64,000 nucleotides of DNA from Candidatus Limimorpha caballi (GTDB lineage: Bacteria; Bacteroidota; Bacteroidia; Bacteroidales; F082): NCBI GenBank assembly GCA_018064605.1, contig JAGHUX010000008.1, positions 124,001 to 188,000 of the forward strand. Direction: 5' to 3'. Numbering within the stretch: the stretch's first letter is position 1; the number at the start of each line of letters is the position of its first letter. Both the position numbers and the translations under genes were made by a program. Positions 34,842 to 43,487 of the stretch are shown in pieces. The notes under the pieces are model-generated. The model was not told the DNA's origin. It did not search any database and was given only the letters and a program-made list of their open reading frames with translations.

Positions 34842-35295
34842 TTCTTTATTGTTAATTTTTCTGTTTCTGATGGCGGCTTGCACGTCCAAGTCGCCGTCAG
34901 ACCAGATTGTCTCAATGCAGGAACGACTCTCGAAGGCGGAGAGACATTTAGAAGTCCTTTATAATGAGGATTTTAACGCGCTTGTCGGGAAATACATGGC
35001 GTTAGACACCATCTTGCCCCGTACCGAAGAAGACAGAGAGCCGCTCGAACTCATGGGTGCATATCTTCAACAACTTGAGACGATGCGCCCGATAATGCAG
35101 GACGACATCAGCTATTCGCGGCAACAGCTTGCGAACCTCAAGAATGACATCGACTCCGGCTTCCTGGACGCCGGAAAGATTACGGAATACATCGCCGACG
35201 AGGAGGCCGCGCTGAGGAAACTTGAGGCACAAGTGAATTATTTTCAGGAGAAATTCGACGAACAAGGACGATTCGCAAAGAAATTCGTGAAATGA
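34825..35295 (+). CDS. Coiled-coil lipoprotein, probable TTG start
   Basis: 156 residues. The only start that keeps a full lipoprotein signal is TTG at 34825 (MKSLNNSLLLIFLFLMAAC; acylated Cys19). It overlaps the serS end by 17 bases. The first in-frame ATG (residue 16) would lose the signal. The mature chain is nearly all helical with Leu/Glu/Lys heptads (about 30-150), suggesting a coiled coil in the envelope. No known family. Its TGA overlaps the ATG of the TPR gene. Confidence 0.75.
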   Translation: MKSLNNSLLLIFLFLMAACTSKSPSDQIVSMQERLSKAERHLEVLYNEDFNALVGKYMALDTILPRTEEDREPLELMGAYLQQLETMRPIMQDDISYSRQQLANLKNDIDSGFLDAGKITEYIADEEAALRKLEAQVNYFQEKFDEQGRFAKKFVK

Positions 35296-37154
35296 TGCGG
35301 ATTCCCCGGCCGATACGTTTTATGATGATGACATTGTTTCTCGCAATGTCATTTGTCGTCTCTTATAACATTGATGCACAAGTGCTTATAGGTGGCAAGG
35401 ATCCGACAGTAAGGACTAACGAGCAACTCGCATACGAGTTTTACAACAAGAAAGATTACGAGAAGGCCGCCGACCTTTTTGAACAACTTTACAAAGACAC
35501 GAAAAAGTCGCAGTTTTTCCATAGCTTCATTGATTGTCTGTTACTTACAGGTAATTACGAAAAAGCGGAAGACAAGCTCAAGCCGTTTCTTAAATCCAAC
35601 CCGACGGCATGGAAGTCGCGTGTTGACCTCGCATACGTCTATGCCCAAAACGGCGATAAAGACAAGGCCGACAAGTATGTCGCGAAGATTGTCAAAGACG
35701 TTCCCGAAAACAGAAATTCAATCGTTGAGGTCGCCAATCTTCTGAGGAGACGCAACTTCACCGACGCCGCCATCGCATTGTTCGACAAAGGCGCGAAAAG
35801 CAAAAATATACAATATAATTTTTACACTGAAAAAGCCTACACCTACAACTCAATTCTTGATTTCGATAATGCAATAAAATATTATCTGCTTGATTTACAG
35901 GAAGATGCAAGACATTACGACAATGTGAAGAATCAGTTTCGCGTGCTTCTGATGTACGACATGAACGGCAACGTGAGTGATGTGATGAGGATGGCATTGC
36001 TCGAAAAATCACAGGAGAACCCTGAAAATGAGGAGTTTTCGCAGCTTCTGATGTGGTTTTCGCTTCAGCAGAAAGACTACGACCTGACGCTGATGCAGCT
36101 CAAGGCGCTCGACAGAAGAAAAGGCGATTACGAGAACGATATTCTGAATGTTTGTCATATAGCCTCTGACAATCAGCAGTTTGACATCGCCATCGACGGC
36201 TTTGAGTATGTGGCGGAGAAGTCGCATCAGGGCGTGTTTTATATTGAGGCGAAGGTCGGACTGTTGGAGAGCCGATATAAGAAAGCCGTCGCGGAAGGCG
36301 GGCGCGACAAACGGTTTTACGAGGACATCTCAAGTGAGATAACAAAGGTGTTCGACGAGATCGGCTTTTACCGCGACACCAAGCCGCTGATGACGGTGCA
36401 GGCGCACATCCTCGCCTACGAGCTTGACCGTCCCGATGAGGCTATTGAATTGATAGACAAAGCCTTGCAACTCGGCTTCCTGCCATCTGACAACGCCGCG
36501 CTGAAGATGGAACTCGCCGACATATATTTATATAAGGACGAGGTGTGGGAGGCGACGCTGCTGTATTCGCAGGTTGAGAAGTCGATGAAGAACGACCCGA
36601 TAGCGCACGAGGCGAGGTTCAAGAACGGGCAGCTGCGTTATTTCATAGGCGAGTTCGAGTGGGCGCAGGCCGCGCTCGGCATCCTGAAGGCGGCCACCTC
36701 GAAACTCATCGCCAACGACGCCATGACGCTCTCGCTCACCATCAGCGACAACCTCGAATACGACACAATAGCGCTCCGACGGCTCGCCAAAGCCGACTAT
36801 TACATCTATCAGCATCGCTATGACCTTGCCAATCAGATGCTTGACTCAATAAACGCTTATAATCCTAATGAGGTGAGTATGCCGAATCTGCTTTACAGAA
36901 AGGCGAAGATGGCACGCGCGACAGGCGACTTCGCCATGGCCGACAGCCTCTACCACCGCGTTTTTGAAGGGTACCAAGACAGCTATCTCGCCGACGAAGC
37001 ACTGATGGAAGACGCGCAACTCCTTGAAAACCAGCTCGACAGAAAAGCCGACGCGATGGAGTGCTACGCAAAATTGTTCGATTATTACACCGCCTCGGTA
37101 TATGTGGCGCAGGCGCGGAAGAGCTACCGCCGCCTCCGTGACGATTTAAAATGA
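35292..37154 (+). CDS. Periplasmic tetratricopeptide repeat protein
   Basis: 620 residues. A signal peptide (about 1-29) is followed by repeated helical pairs typical of TPR, such as YEFYNKKDYEKAADLFEQLY, LLTGNYEKAEDKLKPFL and AYVYAQNGDKDKADKYV, continuing to the C-terminus. It probably acts as a periplasmic scaffold, perhaps with the coiled-coil lipoprotein just upstream (four-base overlap). Function unknown. It overlaps rsmA by four bases, giving a fully coupled operon. Confidence 0.85.
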   Translation: MMRIPRPIRFMMMTLFLAMSFVVSYNIDAQVLIGGKDPTVRTNEQLAYEFYNKKDYEKAADLFEQLYKDTKKSQFFHSFIDCLLLTGNYEKAEDKLKPFLKSNPTAWKSRVDLAYVYAQNGDKDKADKYVAKIVKDVPENRNSIVEVANLLRRRNFTDAAIALFDKGAKSKNIQYNFYTEKAYTYNSILDFDNAIKYYLLDLQEDARHYDNVKNQFRVLLMYDMNGNVSDVMRMALLEKSQENPENEEFSQLLMWFSLQQKDYDLTLMQLKALDRRKGDYENDILNVCHIASDNQQFDIAIDGFEYVAEKSHQGVFYIEAKVGLLESRYKKAVAEGGRDKRFYEDISSEITKVFDEIGFYRDTKPLMTVQAHILAYELDRPDEAIELIDKALQLGFLPSDNAALKMELADIYLYKDEVWEATLLYSQVEKSMKNDPIAHEARFKNGQLRYFIGEFEWAQAALGILKAATSKLIANDAMTLSLTISDNLEYDTIALRRLAKADYYIYQHRYDLANQMLDSINAYNPNEVSMPNLLYRKAKMARATGDFAMADSLYHRVFEGYQDSYLADEALMEDAQLLENQLDRKADAMECYAKLFDYYTASVYVAQARKSYRRLRDDLK

Positions 37155-38056
37155 AAAATATGGGAGACTACACAAAACTTAACGCCGTCAAGCCGAAAAA
37201 AGCCCTGGGACAGCATTTCCTCGTTGACCTCGACATCGCCAGAAACATCGTCGGGGCGTTGGGAAAAGACCACGACGTGGTCATTGAAGTCGGAGCGGGA
37301 ATGGGCGTGCTGACACAGTATATCATTGAAGACCAATTAGATAAACTGAAAATCGTTGAGATTGACGGCGAGTCGGTTGACTATCTGTTGAAGAAATTCC
37401 CGATGCTCGACGGACACATCGTCTTCGGCGATTTCCTGAAATACGACATCGCCAACGGACAACGGACAACGGAGGCTGCTCCACTCGGTCGTAATGACGT
37501 TGCCGACAGACAACGGACAACGGAGGTTACTCCACTCGCTGCGCTCGGTCGTAATGACGTTCCCGATGGTGGGGGAGAAAAGAATGACGTTGCCGTTATT
37601 GGCAATTTTCCGTATAATATCTCGTCGCAGATTTTCTTTCAGATCCTGAAATACCGCGATTGTGTCTCGGAGTCGGTGGGCATGGTTCAGAAAGAGGTGG
37701 CGGAGCGTTTGGCCGCCGGGCCGGGGAGCAAGACATACGGCATCTTGAGCGTGCTGCTACAGGCGTATTACGACATCGAATATCTGTTCACGGTTCATGA
37801 AAACGTGTTCAACCCGCCGCCCAAGGTGAAGTCGGCGGTGATAAGGCTGAAACGCAACGGCGTGAAGGAACTCGGCTGCGACGAGAAGTTCTTCGTGACC
37901 GTCGTGAAACAAGCCTTCAACCAACGGCGCAAGACGATGCGCAACTCCCTGCGCTCGCTCATCCCGACGGAAATCATTGACAACGAGATATTTAACAAAC
38001 GTCCCGAACAACTCTCCGTCGCCGAATTCGTCGATTTGACGAATATGCTGAGTTAA
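37151..38056 (+). CDS. rsmA: 16S rRNA dimethyladenosine transferase RsmA (KsgA) with in-frame repeat insertion
   Basis: 301 residues, about 40 longer than usual. It dimethylates A1518 and A1519 of 16S rRNA using SAM, late in 30S assembly. KPKKALGQHFLVDLDIARNI starts the conserved core. The SAM motif I is VIEVGAGMGVLTQYI and motif IV is NFPYNISSQIFF (152-163). The C-terminal domain has PPPKVKSAVIRL and QAFNQRRKTMRNSL. Residues about 103-147 are not part of the family. They are encoded by two copies of a repeat and contain QRTTE and LGRNDV twice. The catalytic motifs are intact, so it is probably active, with a loop next to the active site. The convergent M23 gene overlaps by four bases. Confidence 0.93.
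   Translation: MKNMGDYTKLNAVKPKKALGQHFLVDLDIARNIVGALGKDHDVVIEVGAGMGVLTQYIIEDQLDKLKIVEIDGESVDYLLKKFPMLDGHIVFGDFLKYDIANGQRTTEAAPLGRNDVADRQRTTEVTPLAALGRNDVPDGGGEKNDVAVIGNFPYNISSQIFFQILKYRDCVSESVGMVQKEVAERLAAGPGSKTYGILSVLLQAYYDIEYLFTVHENVFNPPPKVKSAVIRLKRNGVKELGCDEKFFVTVVKQAFNQRRKTMRNSLRSLIPTEIIDNEIFNKRPEQLSVAEFVDLTNMLS
37457..37591 (+). repeat. Two-copy dispersed-type repeat inside rsmA
   Basis: Two similar segments (about 37457-37506 and 37508-37566) each read ACAACGGACAACGGAGG, then TCCACTCG, then GGTCGTAATGACGTT. The second copy has nine extra bases (CTGCGCTCG type). A third partial copy (AATGACGTTGCC) ends the insert. All keep the reading frame. Confidence 0.9.
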
Positions 38057-39252
38057 TGTTCCCGCAGGATCTGCATCATCGAATCGACAACGGCTCTGTA
38101 TCCGTCCATGTTGGCTTTTTTCACCGGTTCCGCACTCGGTGACTTGAATTTAAGCGGGTCGATGTAGGTGCCGTTTTTCTGGAGGCGGAAGTCGAGGTGC
38201 GGACCTGTCGATGCGCCTGTGCTGCCGACGTAGCCTATCGTCTGTCCCTGTTTCACCTTGCAGCCTTTCGTGACACCTTTGGCGAATCCTTTCAGATGCA
38301 TGTAAGTCGTCGTATAAGTGCTGTTATGCTTGATTTTCAGATAATTGCCGCCGCCTTTCTTGTCCCAGCCCTTGGCGATGACGGTGCCGTCGCCTATCGA
38401 CTGCACGGGTGTGCCTGAGGGTGCGGCGTAGTCAACGCCGTGGTGAGGCCTGACGACGTGATAGACCGGGTGCATCCTTCCGTTTGAGAACTTCGAGCTG
38501 ATGCGTCGGTAGTTGAGCGGCGCCTTGAGGAACGCCTTGCGCAGGCTCTGCCCCTTCTCGTCAAAATAGTCGGTGCGGCCGTCCTGCTTGTAAGCGAAGG
38601 CGTAATAGCCCTCCCCATTGTTTTTCAGATATGCCGCCACCACCTCGCCGGTACGGTACGGTACGCTGTCACCGTCGATGAGATACTCCTTGTAAACGAC
38701 CTTGCACGAGTCGCCGGGCTGGATGCCGAAGAAATCGACGGTCCATGCGTAGATGTCAGACAGCTCGAGGGTCAGCGTCGGGTCACAGCCCGCATCGTCG
38801 ATGGCGTTCCACAGGCTTGACCTTATCTCGACACCGATGTGCGAAGTCAGCTCCGCCACGTGTTTTTCGTAACGCCACGCCGACAGCGAGTCGGTCAGTC
38901 CGAACACAGCATACGTGATGCGGTCAATCTCGTAAATCCAATATCTCGCCTCAGGAATGCTGTCGCGCGACATCAGGAAGACATATCTGTTCCCGACACG
39001 GATCTTCCGCGTGTCATAGACATCACGCTTGTGCATCGCAATCTCGTTCACGACGTTGTAGCCAACACCTTCCTTTTGCAGAATCTTCGAGAGAACATCG
39101 TTCTTCTGCACCTTGCCCTCAATAACGTCGAGCGAGTCAATACAGATTCCGCAGAAATACTGGTGCTCCTCTTCCTTGTCGCCGTCACGCGACTTGTCAC
39201 CGCAGGAAAAAAGGAAAAGCGCTATTAATATGAGAGGGATCGCTTTTTTCAT
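38053..39252 (-). CDS. M23 family peptidase-like lipoprotein
   Basis: 399 residues with a lipoprotein signal (MKKAIPLILIALFLFSC; Cys17). The N-terminal part (about 40-230) resembles the LysM-like/OapA-type regions of murein DD-endopeptidases. The LytM domain (about 255-370) has the zinc residues His270 and Asp274 in RPHHGVDYAAP and the active-site His319 in TYMHLKG. The usual HLH motif reads His352-Leu-Asp354 (GPHLDFRL), so the third zinc ligand is changed. It may cut peptidoglycan with altered chemistry or be a non-catalytic activator, as in the EnvC/NlpD type. It stands alone after a long hairpin. Confidence 0.85.
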   Translation of the reverse strand: MKKAIPLILIALFLFSCGDKSRDGDKEEEHQYFCGICIDSLDVIEGKVQKNDVLSKILQKEGVGYNVVNEIAMHKRDVYDTRKIRVGNRYVFLMSRDSIPEARYWIYEIDRITYAVFGLTDSLSAWRYEKHVAELTSHIGVEIRSSLWNAIDDAGCDPTLTLELSDIYAWTVDFFGIQPGDSCKVVYKEYLIDGDSVPYRTGEVVAAYLKNNGEGYYAFAYKQDGRTDYFDEKGQSLRKAFLKAPLNYRRISSKFSNGRMHPVYHVVRPHHGVDYAAPSGTPVQSIGDGTVIAKGWDKKGGGNYLKIKHNSTYTTTYMHLKGFAKGVTKGCKVKQGQTIGYVGSTGASTGPHLDFRLQKNGTYIDPLKFKSPSAEPVKKANMDGYRAVVDSMMQILREH

Positions 39253-39274
39253 GAATCCAATTGTTTTTGAAAAG

Positions 39275-39333
39275 GAGACTGTCCGACTTCGCCGTCGATG
39301 ACGGCAGTTTCTCTTGGAAAGCCGGACAATCTC
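39275..39333 (-). terminator. Long hairpin after iorB
   Basis: A 15-bp arm with two G-U pairs joins 39275-39289 with 39319-39333. A second hairpin (GCCGTC/GACGGC, 39291-39305) sits inside the loop. On the minus strand it is followed by CCTTTTC, a weak T-run. It separates the ior operon from the M23 gene. Confidence 0.7.
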
Positions 39334-39346
39334 AATTTAACATTTT

Positions 39347-39919
39347 TTAGCGTTTCGTCGCCTGTTCGTAGCCTGCTCTGACGGCTTTGATGTTGGAATC
39401 GACCACGTCCTGGCCTTTGCTGCCGAAGATGTGGACGATGGCGGCCTCAACCTTGTCCATCTCGATGCCGAGATAAGGCACCGTCGCGCCGAGAAGCACC
39501 ATGTTTGAACGTGCGCCGATCTTCTTGGCAATGTCGCTGGCGTTGAAACTCACGATGTTGCCGAGTTTGTTGAGCTCGCCGTTGATGACGTCCATGTCGG
39601 GGTAGTTCTTGATGTTCACGAAAGGCTCGCTGTTGGTGATGACCCAGCCTTCCTTATTGAGCCAAGGCAGGTAGCGGAGTGCCTCCATCGGTTCGCTGGA
39701 GAGGATGATGTCGGCCTGTCCTTCCGGGATGACGTCGGCGTAGATCTCGCCGGTGGAGATGCGGAGGTGTGAGAACACCGAGCCGCCGCGCTGCGACATG
39801 CCGTGTATCTCCGACTGTTTCAGTGTCATGCCCATATTCAGTGCGGCATCAGAGATGATCTTAGCGACAGAGACAATGCCGTCTCCGCCGACACCGCATA
39901 ATACTATATCTTTCTTCAT
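39347..39919 (-). CDS. iorB: Indolepyruvate oxidoreductase, beta subunit
   Basis: 190 residues, the gamma-like domain of 2-oxoacid:ferredoxin oxidoreductases. It begins DIVLCGVGGDGIVSVAKIIS and has MSQRGGSVFSHLRIS and FNASDIAKKIGARSNMVLLGA. With IorA it converts aryl pyruvates (from Trp, Phe and Tyr) to aryl-acetyl-CoA and reduced ferredoxin, or the reverse. It follows iorA after 28 bases. A hairpin terminator lies beyond the stop. Confidence 0.93.
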   Translation of the reverse strand: MKKDIVLCGVGGDGIVSVAKIISDAALNMGMTLKQSEIHGMSQRGGSVFSHLRISTGEIYADVIPEGQADIILSSEPMEALRYLPWLNKEGWVITNSEPFVNIKNYPDMDVINGELNKLGNIVSFNASDIAKKIGARSNMVLLGATVPYLGIEMDKVEAAIVHIFGSKGQDVVDSNIKAVRAGYEQATKR

Positions 39920-39947
39920 TTCTGGTATTTTTTAGTTCGTTAATACA

Positions 39948-41528
39948 TTATTTCTTGAGGTGTTTCTTGAGTTCCACGAGGCAGGTGCGGTGAGGTATGA
40001 TGACCGACACGCCGTTGTAGTTGACTTCCTCCTCGATGATCCTGACGTTCTCCTCATGGTTCTTCGGGAGCGGCACGATGTCGCGGATGTGTTCCGGCTC
40101 GACGCCGAGGCCTTCGCAGATGCGGCGGATCTTGTTGTTGGCCGATGAAGGCTGGCCGCCTGTCATGGCTGTGATGTCGTTGTCGAGGATCATGATGACG
40201 ACGTTGGCTTTCTCGTTGACGCAGTCTAGCAGGCCTGTCATGCCGCTGTGACCGAACGTGCCGTCGCCGATGACGCCCACCGCCGGGAAGATGCCCACTT
40301 CGGAGGCTCCTTTCGCCATTGTGATTGACGCGCCCATGCACACCGTGGTGTTGATGGCTTTCATGTTGAAGCCGAGGGTGTAGCAGCCGATGTCGCCGAA
40401 CACCTTGCCGCCTTTATGGTTGGCCATGACGGCGTTGAGTGCGTTGTAGCTGTCAACGTGCGGGCAGCCCTGGCAGAGCGCCGGCGGGCGGTTGACGACG
40501 ACTTCCGGGACCGTGTGTGTGGCGGCGGCTTTGATGCCGAGAGCCCTGGCGACCTTCTCCGCGTTCAGCTCGCCGTCGCGGCGGATGGTCTCGTCGAGAC
40601 GTCCCATGACCTTCTTGCCCTTGCCGAGGAAGCCTTTGACCTGCTCCTCGACGAACGGCTGGCCGTCTTCGAGGACGAGAATCTCGTCGCATTCGTCGTA
40701 AAGTTTATTAATCATGTTGAACGGCAGCGGGTACTGTGTTATCTTGACGACTGGGTGCGGGCATTTGCCGTCTTGGAAGTTCTCCATGAGGTAGTTGTAT
40801 GCGATGCCTGTGGTGATGATGCCGAGACGCTTGTCGGCGCCGTCGATGTATTTGTTGTAGCCCGACTCTTCAGACGCCTTGGTGAAGCTGTCCTGCTTGT
40901 CGATGAGTTCGCGGTAGAGGCGTTTCGCGTTGGCCGGAAGGAGCACGAACGACTTGGCGTCGGCCGGCTCGCTTATCTCGTTCTGTTTGCGCACCGGTTT
41001 GCGGACGATGCCCGCGCGGCTGTGCGCGAGACGTGTCGGGATGCGGTAAAGCACCGGAGTGCCGAGTTTCTCGCTCAGCTCGAAGCCGAAATGCACCATG
41101 TCGTAGGCTTCCTGCTGGTTTGAAGGCTCAAGCATCGGGATCATCGCCCAATGCCCGTAGAAGCGGCTGTCCTGCTCGTCCTGCGAGGAGAACATGCTCG
41201 GGTCGTCGGCCACGACGACAAGCACGCCCTTGGTGCCGATGATGGCCGAATTCATGAACGGGTCGCCGCAGACGTTGAGACCAACGTGCTTCATGCATGT
41301 CATGGCACGCTTGCCTGCATACGCGACGCCGATGGATGCCTCCAAGGCCGTCTTCTCATTCGCGCACCAGTTGGCACGGATGCCAAGTTCCTTGGCTTCC
41401 TTTGATTTCATCACGTATTCCGTAATCTGTGTCGATGGAGTGCCCGGATAACTGTTGATGGCGCTTCCACCAGCATCAATGAAACCCTGTGCTATGGCTT
41501 CGTCACCGAGTAATAAGATCTTGCTCAT
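39948..41528 (-). CDS. iorA: Indolepyruvate:ferredoxin oxidoreductase, alpha subunit (no ferredoxin domain)
   Basis: 526 residues. The N-terminal half is the pyruvate:ferredoxin oxidoreductase domain I/II (LLGDEAIAQGFIDAGGSAIN, PGTPSTQITEYV, WCANEKTALEASIGVAYAGKR). The C-terminal half binds thiamine diphosphate (PPALCQGCPHVDSYNAL, GDIGCYTLGFN, VGVIGDGTFGHSGMTGLLD). It acts in the cytoplasm on aryl pyruvates. Many IorA proteins end with a 2[4Fe-4S] ferredoxin domain. Here the chain stops at LVELKKHLKK with no CxxCxxC repeats, so the electrons must pass another way. Its promoter is at 41572-41579. Confidence 0.93.
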   Translation of the reverse strand: MSKILLLGDEAIAQGFIDAGGSAINSYPGTPSTQITEYVMKSKEAKELGIRANWCANEKTALEASIGVAYAGKRAMTCMKHVGLNVCGDPFMNSAIIGTKGVLVVVADDPSMFSSQDEQDSRFYGHWAMIPMLEPSNQQEAYDMVHFGFELSEKLGTPVLYRIPTRLAHSRAGIVRKPVRKQNEISEPADAKSFVLLPANAKRLYRELIDKQDSFTKASEESGYNKYIDGADKRLGIITTGIAYNYLMENFQDGKCPHPVVKITQYPLPFNMINKLYDECDEILVLEDGQPFVEEQVKGFLGKGKKVMGRLDETIRRDGELNAEKVARALGIKAAATHTVPEVVVNRPPALCQGCPHVDSYNALNAVMANHKGGKVFGDIGCYTLGFNMKAINTTVCMGASITMAKGASEVGIFPAVGVIGDGTFGHSGMTGLLDCVNEKANVVIMILDNDITAMTGGQPSSANNKIRRICEGLGVEPEHIRDIVPLPKNHEENVRIIEEEVNYNGVSVIIPHRTCLVELKKHLKK

Positions 41529-41571
41529 GTCTGATATTTTTTAAGTTGTTTCCTATGATTTTTTAAAATGG

Positions 41572-41579
41572 CAAAGATA
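41572..41579 (-). promoter_or_regulatory. Bacteroidota -7 element for iorAB
   Basis: TATCTTTG on the minus strand, about 43 bases before the iorA start. It is divergent from the acyltransferase promoter. Confidence 0.75.
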
Positions 41580-41633
41580 ATGCTTTTTTTCACACAAACG
41601 ACAAACATTCAAAAATCTTTAATTTAAAAAAAA

Positions 41634-41665
41634 TTGACGGCGTGTCAAAAATCTTCTTATCTTTG
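41634..41665 (+). promoter_or_regulatory. Promoter of the OlsF-like acyltransferase gene
   Basis: TTG at 41634-41636 and TATCTTTG at 41658-41665 with a 21-base spacer. The ATG at 41701 is 35 bases downstream. Confidence 0.7.
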
Positions 41666-41700
41666 CGGGTTGTTTTTTCATCTGTTTGGAGAAGCTGGAA

Positions 41701-43485
41701 ATGAAGAAAATCGTATCTAACAAAGATGTCATGAAATGGCTGCACCTGAGGCCGATACTCAAGCCTTTCGTGGGTTTGGCATTGGGTCTCATGGGCTTCA
41801 GGAAGATCAACAAGCTGTATTCGCCGTCGGCCGACCTGCATGGCAAGGAGTTCGTGCAGGACATGATGCGGCAGTACAACATCACGTGCGACATCAACGA
41901 GAACGATTACAGCAGCATCCCGAAGGAAGGCGGCTTCGTCGTCGTCAGCAATCATCCGTTCGGGGCCATCGAGGGGCTGATACTCTACGACGCCATCACC
42001 AACGTGCGTCCCGACTTCAAGGTGATGGCCAACTTCATCCTTTCGAGGATTCCGAACCTCGACGACATCTTCTTCGCCGTCAATCCCTTCGAGAACAACA
42101 AGAACTGGAGGTCGAGCGTCAGCGGCATCCGCGCCTCGATGCAGCAGCTGTCGGAAGGCCACGGCCTCGGCGTCTTTCCGGCAGGCGAGGTGTCACGCTA
42201 CCACGGGAACAAATTCCCCGAAGACATCAGGTGGTCGGCCTCCATCACTAAGATGATCAAGAGCATGAACGTGCCGGTCATACCGGTTTACTTTGACGGC
42301 AACAACTCGAAGAAATTCTACGTCTTAGCCAAGATACACACATTCCTCGCCACGATGCGTCTCCCGAGGGAGATGCTGACGAAACGCAACAAGAGGATCA
42401 TCATGAAGATGGGCAAGCCCATCATGCCCTCGGAAATGGCCATTTACGAGAAGCCTGAGGACCTCGCCGCCTACCTGAGAAGCCGCAGCTACGCGCTTCA
42501 GGCCAACATAATCGGCGGAGGCTCCAAGCTGCACTTCAAATTCGCGACACCCATCGCCGCACCCGCAAGGTCGTCGGCCCTCGTGCGCGAACTCAACGCC
42601 ATCCGCCAGACATCACTGCTCTTCACCACGGCGGAATACGAATGCTATCTCGCCGACTACGAAAGCATCCCGCGTCTCGTCATGGAACTCGGACGCCGGC
42701 GCGAAGAGGCATTCCGCGCCATCGGCGAAGGCACAGGCAAAGGCTACGACACCGACGAATACGACAAGCACTACAAACATCTCATCCTCTGGGACACCAA
42801 GGAACAAGCCGTCGCCGGCGGTTACCGCCTCGGCATCGGCAGCGAGATAATGGAGAACCACGGCATCAAAGGATTCTACATAAATTCACTGTTCGACATC
42901 GACGAACCCGTCTTCGACATCATGAAAAAAACCATCGAACTCGGCCGCTCATTCGTATCCGTCGAATATCAAAAAGACATACTCCCGCTGATGCTACTGC
43001 TCAAAGGACTAATGTTCTCCGTCACCAGATACCCGGAAATGGACTATTTCATCGGCCCCGTCAGCATAAGCAGCTGGTTCCCCAAGTTCTACCAAAGCAT
43101 GATCGTGTATTACACAAGAGAAAAACACTCGGCGCCGGAGGTGGCAAAGCACATACACCCCACACATCCTTTCACCTGCGACTTCAAGAAAGCCGACATC
43201 AACGTGCTTATGGAGAAAAACATGGACACCGTCGATAAGTTCGACCGCTATCTCATGAAACTCAGCAACAGCGACTACAGGATGCCGACACTGTTCAAGA
43301 AATATCTGAAAATCAACGCCAAGTTCCTGTGTTTCAACGTTGACCCCGACTTCAACGACACCCTCGACGGTCTGCTGTTCCTGCGTTTTGAAGACTATCC
43401 GAAAGAAGAAATCCTCATGATGACGAAGGAATGCTCACCTGAAGAGAGAACAGCCGTGCTGAAACGCTTCGGACACGACAGCTAA
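41701..43485 (+). CDS. Bifunctional OlsF-like acyltransferase (amino-acid lipid synthesis)
   Basis: 594 residues. The N-terminal half (about 1-270) is a PlsC/lysophospholipid acyltransferase with VVVSNHPFGAIEG, GVFPAGEVSRYHGNKF and VPVIPVYFDG. The C-terminal half (about 285-594) is a GNAT-like N-acyltransferase of the hemolysin/OlsB type, with LVRELNAIRQTSLLFTTAEY, DTKEQAVAGGYRLGIGSEIM and DIDEPVFDIMKKTIELGRSF. Such fusions (OlsF) N- and O-acylate an amino acid, making ornithine or glycine lipids in the cytoplasmic membrane. Bacteroides uses separate glsB and glsA genes. The amino acid used here cannot be told. I used ATG 41701 rather than the TTG at 41686. Confidence 0.83.
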   Translation: MKKIVSNKDVMKWLHLRPILKPFVGLALGLMGFRKINKLYSPSADLHGKEFVQDMMRQYNITCDINENDYSSIPKEGGFVVVSNHPFGAIEGLILYDAITNVRPDFKVMANFILSRIPNLDDIFFAVNPFENNKNWRSSVSGIRASMQQLSEGHGLGVFPAGEVSRYHGNKFPEDIRWSASITKMIKSMNVPVIPVYFDGNNSKKFYVLAKIHTFLATMRLPREMLTKRNKRIIMKMGKPIMPSEMAIYEKPEDLAAYLRSRSYALQANIIGGGSKLHFKFATPIAAPARSSALVRELNAIRQTSLLFTTAEYECYLADYESIPRLVMELGRRREEAFRAIGEGTGKGYDTDEYDKHYKHLILWDTKEQAVAGGYRLGIGSEIMENHGIKGFYINSLFDIDEPVFDIMKKTIELGRSFVSVEYQKDILPLMLLLKGLMFSVTRYPEMDYFIGPVSISSWFPKFYQSMIVYYTREKHSAPEVAKHIHPTHPFTCDFKKADINVLMEKNMDTVDKFDRYLMKLSNSDYRMPTLFKKYLKINAKFLCFNVDPDFNDTLDGLLFLRFEDYPKEEILMMTKECSPEERTAVLKRFGHDS

Positions 43486-43487
43486 AA

